Shown piece after piece: positions 57,849 through 64,000 of a stretch of 64,000 bases of DNA (position 1 is the stretch's first letter; every line of letters starts with the position of its first letter). The DNA lies in contig JBAIZL010000002.1 of the NCBI GenBank assembly GCA_036971475.1, positions 127,152,533 to 127,216,532 on the forward strand, in the 5' to 3' direction. The translations under genes were made by a program, and so were the position numbers. The notes beneath the pieces are model-generated. The model searched no databases. It was not told the DNA's origin and worked only from the letters and a program-made list of their open reading frames with translations. This DNA is from Prosapia bicincta (lineage: Eukaryota; Arthropoda; Insecta; Hemiptera; Cercopidae).

Positions 57849-60800
57849 GACACATATCTGTCGCTCCCACGTAATGATTTGCGAAGATGGAGAAAACTGA
57901 CATTTGAGCAGTTACTGTATACTTCATAAAGAGTTATGAAAGCAAAGGAAATGTATGCCGTCTTTCAAAACATACTGGGAACTTTTCCCCTTCACAATCA
58001 ACTGTTACCATGTAGACAAATAAGTTTAAATTTGGTTGGGACAGCTTAGGTTATATGTAGTGGTTGACTAAGATGTGCCACTACATCAGAAACTATTGCA
58101 AAAGTGCATAAAATTATTATCGTGGATTGTTTTTGAAGGCGAGAGAAATATTTGAACCTGTAAAAGTATCATCTAAACCATTTTATAAAATAAGTGATCC
58201 CACTTTTAGTAAAGTTTTTTACTTGAATCACATTTAAAAATTTTGTTTCCAACTCTACATGTTTTTCTGGTACCAATTCCTCTTTGCAGATAATATAGTG
58301 ACTCCAAAGAGTATAAGTAGCATGATTTTGGTCCCAGTCACAGCCTACCATTTAAATCCATCTTCTTGTGAGGAAGGTTCAGCTTAATAGGGGAGGATTT
58401 TTGAAGTGTCCTTCAAGTTCACTTGGGAGCATAGAGTTAATAGATAAAACCTTCATGCAATGAACACATTAACTCTCTTTACCTACTTTTTTACTATACT
58501 TTGATACAACAAATCATAATCTAAATATTTGTGGTCATATTTCCCATACTTTGTTTTACAAGATGTTTTACTTAAATCAGCTCCTACATTAAAAATGTAG
58601 TGCTTGTTCTTGATTCGATAACACCATTGCCTTTGAAAACTCTGCATGGTAAACTCCACTAGCACTAGACACAATCAGTTGAAATTTTAACATTGAAATT
58701 CATAGTGTCCTTAATTAAGCATACTAATTCATCTCACTGTCTGCCTAGTTTTAAATTGGATTGCAAAATTTCTATAGACATTTCACAAAAATTGAACATT
58801 TAGAATGGGATTTTTGCATCCAGCTACTAGTATTGAGCTGTTAGATCTGTCATTTCTTTGCATTGTATAAAAGATTGTATATTATAAATTATATCTAATT
58901 GTAAAAATAAGATTTGGGTTGTGTAAAATGAGATTTTCTAAAGCAATTTTTTATTTTCACTTTTTACTGAGGTAACTGTAGCACTCTATAAGATTAAGAA
59001 CTATACTTTGGGAAACCCTCTTTATTTGGTATTAACCTTTCAACAAGTTTAATGATAACGATTCAATTTTACATATAATTTAATCTGGTATGAGTCTTTT
59101 CCCCTTTTTATAAAATGTCCTATTTTTAATACATAGTATGTTTTATTTCTTTAATTTAGTCCTTTACTAAGAATGGTTTTACTTGTTATGATTTTATTTT
59201 ACAATAAAAATGTTTAAAATTTACTTATTTGTCTACTAGCAATTATTTCTACTACGGTTTTATTAATAATTTTATAGTCATTGTATGTATTAGTTCAAAT
59301 GTGATTAAACAGTGAAGTCGTATGAATCATGAGAAAATGCACGATAACAACTATACCTGTTTATTATTATTCAAATTAATACGTCTTTAGTCATTCTATG
59401 ATGATTATCATCTATGATATTACTGAGCTTAGAGTCAATCTTGTTTATACAGTACAAACACAATATGTGTGCTGTGTTATGTTGCTGTTATTTCAAAATT
59501 AAATTAATAATACAATTATAATTATTGGATTGGTTAATCCAACTAATAATTCTTTTTCCTACATCTCATGTGTAATGATTTAGTTATCTACAATTTATTC
59601 TAAGTATTGTTCCAATGTGAGTAGAAAGGAACATAAGAGCAATATAGCATAATTATTTTTGGAGTGTAATAACAATATTTCTACTGCTGCTCAAAATAAA
59701 CTTAAAAGTCATATTCAGAAAATAGACAGTAGCAAAAACACACATAAATGTCCATTATATGGTTACTTTGCTTCTACCAAATTCAGGCTTAATATACATG
59801 TTAGGCCTGTAGACGTTAGAGAAACCTTTATGAATTTAGACAAATGAGAAAAGCCTTTTAATCTTGCATGGTGGGATTATTCCTCTCAGATTACATCCAG
59901 TCCTGATATACATGTTATGAGAGCACACTCTTTCATGTTATGAGTAATGACTCATTCACTGCTCCAGCGATAAGTCACTTTTTGTTTTGAATGCGGCGAT
60001 TCAACTTAAGCTCTTTCGCCAAGATAAAAATCTTTTTCTTTGTATAGGGTGCTAATTCCACTGTGTTCATTCTTGATAGATATCATTTTAAAACTTGTGT
60101 TTTTAGTCTTATAGATATTGAGGTTTTTGTATAAATTACACTTTTTTGTATTAACTTTGATGAAAAAACACTACTTACTGATTTATTCACCAGATGCGTT
60201 TCACACTAGGTCAGCGCATTATTCAATGCTGGGAGGCACTGACAAGACTGTTGCTCAGGTATGTTCTGATGTTGGGTCACACCAATACAACACACCTGGT
60301 GCAAAACGTGTCTGCTGAATAAATCAGTAAGTAGTGGTTTTTTGCCAAGTTATACAAAATAAGTCTACAATATCATTTTGTTAAGACTTATCTTAGCGTT
60401 CATTCTATAAATTGTTGCCACAAATTGACAAATAGCATCCTAAATATGACGAAAACCTTACTTTTTTTGTCTATGTTTAAATATTTTATTAGAAATAATT
60501 ACGTACTAAATTTAAGGTAGTATTTAGTAATTTATTCTCTTATCAATATTTGAAAAATCAGTTAATGTAGTAGTTTAAAACACAGTATGTAGTATGCAAA
60601 CATGTAGTTTACAATCCAGTAGGATATAACTAATTTTAAAAATACTTACCTAAGTGAATACGTAATTGCTTAGTTGTTGACGCTTTTCTAAACATTCCTT
60701 CCTTTTACGAAGCTAACCCTCTACTAGCGGCATCGGTTGTGTGTAAAGGCTCTAACATGAATGGATTTATGATTGTGGAATGGGTGGGTTGTTTGTGTTG

Positions 60801-63051
60801 TATGTCATATAATGGGCTTCAAAGTGTGTGTGATCATTTAATACGTTTTCTTTATCTGTTGAGTAGTGTTTGTATATTTCATATTTTCTAAGGTTGTTAG
60901 TGTTTTACTTTGTTTTGATGTATGTAGAACATTTAAATTAGTGTGTATGTCGGTGTGTGTGTGTTGGTTGTTTTTAGGTGTTTTGCGTAGCTGGATTTAG
61001 GGCTTGTTGGTTTTTTTTGGGTAATGTGTTCTTCGAAGCGTGTATAATGACCTGCCGGTTTGGCCGATGTAATAGTTGGGACAATTGTTACATGTTAATT
61101 TGTAAATACTGGATAGATTGTATTTGTCTATTTGTTGTTGATATGGTTGTATGTGTTGTCTTGAAGTGTTTATTGTTTTGTAAGATATTTGGTAATTAAG
61201 TTTTTTTAATGTGGAAGCTATTTTGTGTGTGTTCTTGTTGTGGTAAGTGAGGGATATGTGTTTGTTATTTTTGTGTGGTTTGTTGGTATGGGTGTTTAGT
61301 GATGTTGTTTATGTTTAATTTTCATGTGCATGTTGTCTATAAGTGTATGTCGATAGCAGTTTTGTTGAGCGATGTATTTTATTCTATTTATGCCTTTAAC
61401 CATGTGTTGCACCACCTAATCAATATACCTATGCTGCAGAAAGACTATGATGAAGAACTCAATAATCCCTTACGTATTCACTTAGTTAAGTATTTTTAAA
61501 ATGAGTTTAATCAGTGAATTCAAGATGATTACAACAAGCAACTTCAGTAGGATTATATCTAGAACTTAGTAGCTACATAAATTTTCAGAACGTCCAGCTA
61601 GATGCTAAATTAGGTATAACGATATCTACAAACTACTATTGTTAAACTACTCAATGGTAAATATTGTGTCCTGATTATAAATTAGAATAATTATTTGTTA
61701 ATTCTATTTAGCTGCCTCAGAAACGACTAGCTTGTTTTTTTTTTACACAATATCCAATCGGGAAACAACATGTACTGACAAATATATTATAGTACTATAT
61801 TACCAAAGTGTAAATGATAGAAATCAATAGCTGAACTAATCCAATCCATAATTTCTTCTATTGTCTGTTCTAGGTATTTTACCAGTAAACGTAAAAGGGA
61901 ACATGAGCACAACATTGCATAAATATGTAGAGTGTAATTTTTCTACCAGTAATCAAAACAAAGTTAGAAGCCATAGTCAAAGAGACGACACAGGAAAAAA
62001 ATATAAATGTGTACAGTGTGATTTTTCTTCTGCTGATAAATCTGTGCTTAGTATACATGTAAGGAGAGTACACAAAAGAGAAAAACCTTATAAATGTGCT
62101 CAATGCAATTATTCTGGTGCTATTAAATCCGATCTTAATTTGCATGTTATGAGAATACACATGAAAGAAAAACCTTATAAATGTGCACACTGTGATTATT
62201 CTGCTGCAACTAAATTTGATATTAAAGTACATGTTCAACGAATACACATCAAAGAAAGACCTTATAAATGTGCACAATGTGATTATTCTGCGGGTGCTTT
62301 ATCCGATCTCAATATCCATATTGTAAGAAAGCACACTAAAGAAAAACCTCATAAATGTGCACAATGCGATTATTCTTTTGCTATTAAATCCATTCTTAAT
62401 AAACATGTTAAAAGAGTACACAAAAAGGAAAAACCTTATACGTGTACACAATGTGATTATTCTGCTGCTGTTAAATCCAATCTTATTAGACATGTTAAGA
62501 GAATACACATTAAAGAAAAACCTTTTAAATGTCCACAATGTGATTATTCTGCTGCTTCTAAATTTGAAATTAAAATACATCTTGAGAGTGTACACTTCAA
62601 AGAAAAAAATTATAAATGTGAAAAATGTGATTATTCTGCTGTCGTTTTAGCCGTTCTCAATAAGCACTATAGAAGAGTACACAAAAGAGAAAAACCTCAT
62701 AAATGTACACAGTGTGATTATTCTGCTGCTGATAAATTTGTACTTAATATGCATGCTAGGAGACTACACAAAAGAGAAAAACCTTATAAATGTGAACAAT
62801 GTGATTATTCTGCTGTTGCTTTAGCCGATCTTAATAAGCACAATAGAAGAGTACACAAAAGAGAAAAACCTTATAAATGTGCACAATGTGATTATTCTGC
62901 TGCTGTTAAAAACAGTCTCGATATACATGTTAGGAGAGTACACAAAAGAGAAAAACCTTATAATTGTGCCCAGTGTGATTATTCTGTTGCTGTTAATTCT
63001 GATCTTAATAAACATGTTAGGAGAGTACACAAAAGAGAAAATCCTATATGA
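40894..63051 (+). CDS. C2H2 zinc-finger gene, paralog 2 (four-exon model)
   Basis: Joined coding segments 40894-41195, 45958-46006, 49893-49968 and 61874-63051 give 1605 bases, 534 residues plus stop. Junction phases agree throughout: 2 (TG then G, giving Trp), 0, and 1 (A then GT, giving Ser). All acceptors are pyrimidine-AG and donors are GTAGGT, GTAAGT and GTGAGT. The N-terminal 101 residues are acidic with SUMO-type sites, residues about 102-142 are a linker, and the rest is a degenerate unit plus twelve intact fingers. Overall this looks like a transcription factor or chromatin protein. An untranslated first exon should lie upstream, because 40885 follows a splice acceptor. The introns (4.8, 3.9 and 11.9 kb) are filled with transposons. 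No transcript evidence is available; the model rests on phase and sequence only. Confidence 0.82.
41820..42540 (-). mobile_element. Penelope-like copy (second family), left member of inverted pair
   Basis: Minus-strand fragments of a GIY-YIG C-terminal region (LGLKNIFPTLNITNQKNLRW) and its 3' tail match 45020-45565 in reverse complement over several hundred bases. Examples are ATTAATCATTTATCTACTCA and GCCACGGATCCGATTCACTA. It lies in the first coding intron of paralog 2. Between the two copies (42540-44740) I see no gene, only a (TA)n run and short direct repeats near 44063-44150. Confidence 0.8.
43939..43982. repeat. (TA)n microsatellite
   Basis: A TA dinucleotide run lies in the first coding intron of paralog 2. 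A shorter one is at about 43779-43794. Confidence 0.95.
44740..45570 (+). mobile_element. Penelope-like copy (second family), right member of inverted pair
   Basis: The + strand reads THHPPLSNKIRKSLGKN, then NLKKLLGNHIDAIPNEEK, then GIYCLKCSKCPMKYIGQT and TRAEEHFSHVEYNKPEKSAM. This is the linker and GIY-YIG domain of a Penelope-like ORF with internal stops. The 3' tail includes a hammerhead-like arrangement at 45349-45394. The end matches the left copy in inverted orientation. Confidence 0.85.
45958..46006 (+). CDS. Paralog 2 second coding exon
   Basis: A 49-base exon lies between the acceptor TTTACTTTCAG and the donor GAA/GTAAGT. Its first base completes the Trp codon from the previous exon, and the remaining 16 codons read NENENSNLDTLALCPE. 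The sequence is acidic and polar, like the preceding exon. It was found by phase compatibility. Confidence 0.75.
46203..46374. mobile_element. Hairpin MITE with TA target site
   Basis: This 172-bp element has 28-base inverted ends (TGTTACACTTGCCTATAGTA then GCACTTAC) and a directly flanking TA on each side, the pattern of Tc1/mariner-type MITEs. The interior is also self-complementary (TCAGTTATGGTCTGATTTAA pairs around the centre), so the whole element can fold into a hairpin. A half copy occurs at 39768-39850. Confidence 0.88.
46890..47040. other. Possible hAT-type terminal fragment
   Basis: TAGGGATGGGCCAATTCCGA followed by several GATTC/GAATC-type short inversions resembles ends of some hAT-like repeats. 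There is no second end or coding sequence, so the call is weak. Confidence 0.25.
47090..49200 (-). mobile_element. Penelope-like element, near full length, decayed
   Basis: This is the longest Penelope copy. From 49200 downward the minus strand has an N-terminal region (RLYQHLLNLGHHLTLKSYT), RT blocks (QIDGLPIGSAISSNLSEIFL and SYVDDILTLYRGNTQQ at about 47880-47850), a His-rich linker, and a nuclease end (LYKLQKILHWGNKSQLPT, FSNHLKEKGHKYTDI at 47288-47088). The catalytic YVDD is intact, but stops and frameshifts are frequent. It lies in the intron between paralog 2 exons at 46006 and 49893. Confidence 0.85.
49893..49968 (+). CDS. Paralog 2 third coding exon
   Basis: A 76-base exon lies between the acceptor TTCTTGTATAG and the donor ATTA/GTGAGT. 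It encodes DNEPHSTEESGTSPTHVSHG then IPQGI, a Ser/Thr/His-rich polar linker, and ends with one base that completes a Ser codon with the GT of the finger exon at 61874. That phase match identifies it. Confidence 0.78.
50210..51765. repeat. Inverted repeat pair (about 330-bp arms)
   Basis: Sequence at 50210-50540 matches 51440-51765 in reverse complement with many differences. AAAAGCATATAT, TTATTTTTTTGAG and AAAGTAATTAAATTTACAGG are shared anchors. The same unit occurs near 19312-19350. The 137-codon frame at 50203-50613 (-) is contained in an arm and shows no domain. The arms are probably ends of a non-autonomous DNA element. The centre near 50690-50830 has Penelope-tail-like sequence. Confidence 0.65.
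51843..52480 (+). pseudogene. LINE reverse transcriptase fragment (same family as 1940-8345)
   Basis: It begins with the catalytic VDD in VDDFCVYVPAQKMATVARSL, then TGFKFSALKTHCVAFSRC, FLGLLFDERLSWILHVCDLK and HHSGLRLATSAFRTSPIPSI, and ends LRSRPKHPLLK. This matches motif by motif the LINE interrupted by BEL/Pao. It is truncated at both ends and abuts a Penelope copy. Confidence 0.87.
52485..53244 (+). mobile_element. Penelope-like element, RT C-terminal half and partial nuclease
   Basis: The + strand reads TRYVDDILVVYQRTIHNEHI, IQFTVETETNRTINYLDITL, VYRKPTSNYTTIHYKSNHPW and NTYSKMINKAIKYTQ. A decayed linker follows, then SGIYKITCNNCNAFHI at about 53150-53200, the start of GIY-YIG. The domain is cut at 53244 by the hAT element. 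Confidence 0.87.
53245..54010 (+). pseudogene. hAT transposase remnant (ZBED5/SCAND3-like group)
   Basis: The left end CAGGGGTTCCCAAACTGGGG is a typical hAT inverted repeat and lies inside Penelope coding DNA. From 53370 one frame reads IGVCTDGAPSMLDSHSGFVQ, HCFIHRQALAAKTLP, NSALNTRLLKVLCED and LLFHTEVRWLSKGNMLGRL, the core of a hAT DDE-type transposase. A short deletion removes residues after ILSDS before FDTLNNLNLRLQGAD. The frame ends in a long T-run at about 54010, and no right terminal repeat is seen. Confidence 0.87.
54112..54270 (+). repeat. Duplicated segment with splice-site-like signals, copy 1
   Basis: This block matches 56734-56918, including the flanking (TA)n. It contains TTTCTATTTCAAG, then a 24-base open segment (54127-54150), then GTAAGTCTG, which looks like a micro-exon with acceptor and donor. 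A T-run precedes both copies. A possible next exon with a TTATTTTCAG acceptor is at 54655 (reads KHGSPIWNYF). Confidence 0.7.
55013..55085 (+). mobile_element. Pogo-like left end
   Basis: ACAGTAGATTCTCTCTAATT followed by TGTCACGTTTGGGACTGAGG resembles the terminal repeat of Tigger/pogo elements. A matching right end was not found. The rest of 54690-56490 shows nothing I can name. Confidence 0.4.
56493..56665 (+). CDS. Short frame of unknown origin, Cys-containing
   Basis: The frame reads MFSLYCPHEMCENKECDEF, then QPYVMEPILRD, then DDVCYYCNKLEKL before entering a (TA)n run. Two Cys pairs (CPHEMC and CYYC) suggest a possible zinc-binding piece. I do not recognise it. It may be chance or a fragment of a transposon or host gene. 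Confidence 0.2.
56734..56918 (+). repeat. Duplicated segment with splice-site-like signals, copy 2
   Basis: Near-identical to 54112-54270: the 24-base open segment is at 56749-56772 with GTAAGT at 56773. It ends in a long (TA)n run (56835-56918) that was the target of the pogo-like element. Confidence 0.75.
56922..57800. mobile_element. Non-autonomous pogo/Tigger-like DNA transposon
   Basis: The 879-bp element has inverted ends CAGTAAACTCCCGATTATTC and CAGTAAACTACCGATTATCC (right end read in complement), flanked by TA on both sides inside (TA)n. Subterminal blocks GGATAATCCG recur. The minus-strand 113-codon frame at 57270-57611 has no recognised transposase motif. Confidence 0.85.
57801..57842. 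repeat. (TA)n microsatellite, right side of the pogo-like insertion
   Basis: This continues the TA run interrupted by the 56922-57800 element. Confidence 0.9.
57843..59603. other. Intronic AT-rich sequence, no recognised gene
   Basis: Several short minus-strand frames (58169-58351 and 58483-58674) have mixed composition and may be part of one decayed ORF spanning about 57960-58680. No motif allows a family call. Confidence 0.45.
59604..59945 (+). pseudogene. Third, decayed copy of the zinc-finger exon
   Basis: The sequence aligns from the splice site onward with the starts of the exons at 8587 and 61874. TTCTAAGTATTGTTCC replaces TTCTAGGTATTTTACC, so the acceptor AG is altered. It continues AGAAAGGAACATAAGAGCAA and LECNNNISTAAQNKLKSHIQ, corresponding to the degenerate first unit. 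One finger (HKCPLYGYFASTKFRLNIHV) and part of another follow with stops. It lies about 2.3 kb upstream of the functional exon, in its intron. Confidence 0.8.
60145..60345. repeat. Palindromic terminal module shared with Penelope copies
   Basis: The arms CACTACTTACTGATTTATTC and GAATAAATCAGTAAGTAGTG are reverse complements. Near them are GATGCGTTTC (60193-60202; GAAACGCATC in complement) and AAAACGTGTC. The same module occurs at 18955-19075 and, in one orientation, at the 3' end of the Penelope copy at 33940. Confidence 0.75.
60625..61385 (-). mobile_element. Penelope-like 3' part (GIY-YIG)
   Basis: The minus strand carries the nuclease (CNNCPNYYIGQTGR around 61090-61040), the linker, and the C-terminal tail with CACTTAGGTAAGTATTTTTA. 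It belongs to the same family as 23036-23818. Confidence 0.8.
61386..61560 (+). mobile_element. Penelope-like RT fragment and 3' tail, inverted against its neighbour
   Basis: The orientation flips at about 61385. The + strand reads AFNHVLHHLINIPMLQKDYD then EELNN, and jumps at about 61461 to the family 3' tail (ACGTATTCACTTAGTTAAGT and GTGAATTCAAGATGATTACA). Confidence 0.8.
61874..63051 (+). CDS. C2H2 zinc-finger protein, terminal exon of paralog 2 (12 fingers)
   Basis: The exon starts in phase 1 after CTTCTATTGTCTGTTCTAG and ends ...RRVHKRENPI with TGA at 63049-63051. A degenerate unit (YVECNFSTS, one Cys lost) is followed by twelve fingers with intact C-x2-C-x12-H-x4-H spacing, 29 residues each. 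The consensus is YKCAQCDYSAA-x-K-S-x-LN-x-HV-RRVHKREKP. Linkers are mostly KREKPYKC-like, somewhat unlike the classical TGEKP. Positions before the first His vary between fingers (SVLSI, SDLNL, FDIKV, SDLNI and others), so the array could read a long, specific DNA site. The stop comes in the linker after finger 12, at ATATGA where earlier linkers have TATAAA; repeat copies follow. Confidence 0.93.
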
Positions 63052-64000
63052 ATGAGCACAATGAGTTTATTCTGTTGCCGCTAAATCTGATCTTAATTAA
63101 CATGTTAGGAGAGTACACAAAAGAGAAGATCCTCATAAATGTGCACTGTGAGATTATTCTGTTGCTGTTAATTCTGATCTTAATAAACATGTTAGGAGAG
63201 TACACAAAAGAGAAAATCCTATATGAATGAGCACAATGAGTTTATTCTGTTGCCGCTAAATCTGATCTTAATTAACATGTTAGGAGAGTACACAAAAGAG
63301 AAGATCCTCATAAATGTGCACTGTGAGATTATTCTGTTGCTGTTAATTCTGATCTTAATAAACATGTTAGGAGAGTACACAAAAGAGAAAATCCTATATG
63401 AATGAGCACAATGAGTTTATTCTGTTGCCGCTAAATCTGATCTTAATTAACATGTTAGGAGAGTACACAAAAGAGAAGATCCTCATAAATGTGCACTGTG
63501 AGATTATTCTGTTGCTGTTAATTCTGGTCTTTATAAATATGTTAGGAGAGTACAAAAAAGAGAAGATCCTCATAAATGTGCACAGTAAGATTATTCTGTT
63601 GCTGTTAATTCTGATCTTAATAAATAAGTTAGGAGAGTACACAAAAGAGAAGAGCTTCATAAATGTGCATAGTGAGATTATTCTGTTGCTTTTAATTTTG
63701 ATCGTAATAAACATGTGATGAGAGTATACAAAAGAGAAGATTGTCATAAATGTGCACAGTGAGATTATTCTGTTGCTGATAATTCTGATCTTAATAAACA
63801 TGTACGGAGACTGCACAAAAGGGAAAATCCTATATGAATGAGCACAATGAGTTTATTCTGTTGCCGCTAAATCTGATCTTAATTAACATGTTAAGAGAGT
63901 ACACAAAAGAGAAGATCCTCATAAATGTGCACTGTGAGATTATTCTGTTGCTGTTAATTCTGGTCTTTATAAATATGTTAGGAGAGTACAAAAAAGAGAA
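63052..64000 (+). repeat. Tandem array of dead finger units, 175-bp higher-order period
   Basis: After the paralog 2 stop, finger-like units continue to the window edge. A two-unit block (87 plus 88 bp) repeats with a period of 175 bp: ATGAATGAGCACAATGAGTT-type junctions occur at about 63048, 63223 and 63398. More diverged units follow, and another such junction is at about 63835. Cys codons are replaced by TGA (CACAATGAG and ACTGTGAG), and one unit has AATTAACATG at its His site. The array is incomplete at the right edge. Confidence 0.92.

Overview
The window is eukaryotic and almost certainly from an insect. It is AT-rich, has spliced genes with GT/AG introns, carries LTR, Penelope-like, LINE and DNA transposons, and has arrays of C2H2 fingers of a kind common in insects. 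A short run of TTAGG, the insect telomere unit, fits this. A sap-feeding hemipteran is plausible, but that is inference. Nothing in the window looks bacterial or viral in origin beyond retroelements.

The host genes are two paralogous C2H2 zinc-finger genes on the + strand, plus one dead copy. Only the last exon of paralog 1 is visible (8587-9767). Paralog 2 can be assembled from four exons at 40885-41195, 45958-46006, 49893-49968 and 61874-63051. Splice phases match at every junction and give a 534-residue protein: an acidic N-terminus with five SUMO-type sites, a short linker, and twelve intact fingers. A decayed third copy of the finger exon lies at about 59604-59945. Downstream of the stop codon of both live paralogs, finger units have been amplified as tandem DNA repeats whose units carry in-frame stops: about 34 units of 87/88 bp at 9768-12745, and a 175-bp two-unit repeat at 63052-64000 that runs off the window. 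This twin expansion of dead fingers is the most unusual structure here.

Most of the rest is nested mobile DNA. 1-8345: a LINE split by a BEL/Pao element (2309-7056, 5-bp duplication). 12746-16440: decayed finger tail broken up by LINE, possible piggyBac and Penelope pieces. 16975-24745: Penelope-like elements and a large foldback element with about 170-bp subrepeats. 24925-33562: a young Ty3/Gypsy element with 1189-bp near-identical LTRs, inserted into an (AT)n microsatellite. 33940-38285: tandem Penelope copies interrupted by a LINE fragment (13-bp duplication) and a terminal-inverted-repeat element. 39060-61870: introns of paralog 2 holding further Penelope copies, a LINE, a hAT remnant, a pogo-like element and small hairpin MITEs.

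Penelope-like elements recur at about ten places. Several are tail-out inverted dimers, and their ends carry short motifs resembling parts of hammerhead ribozymes.
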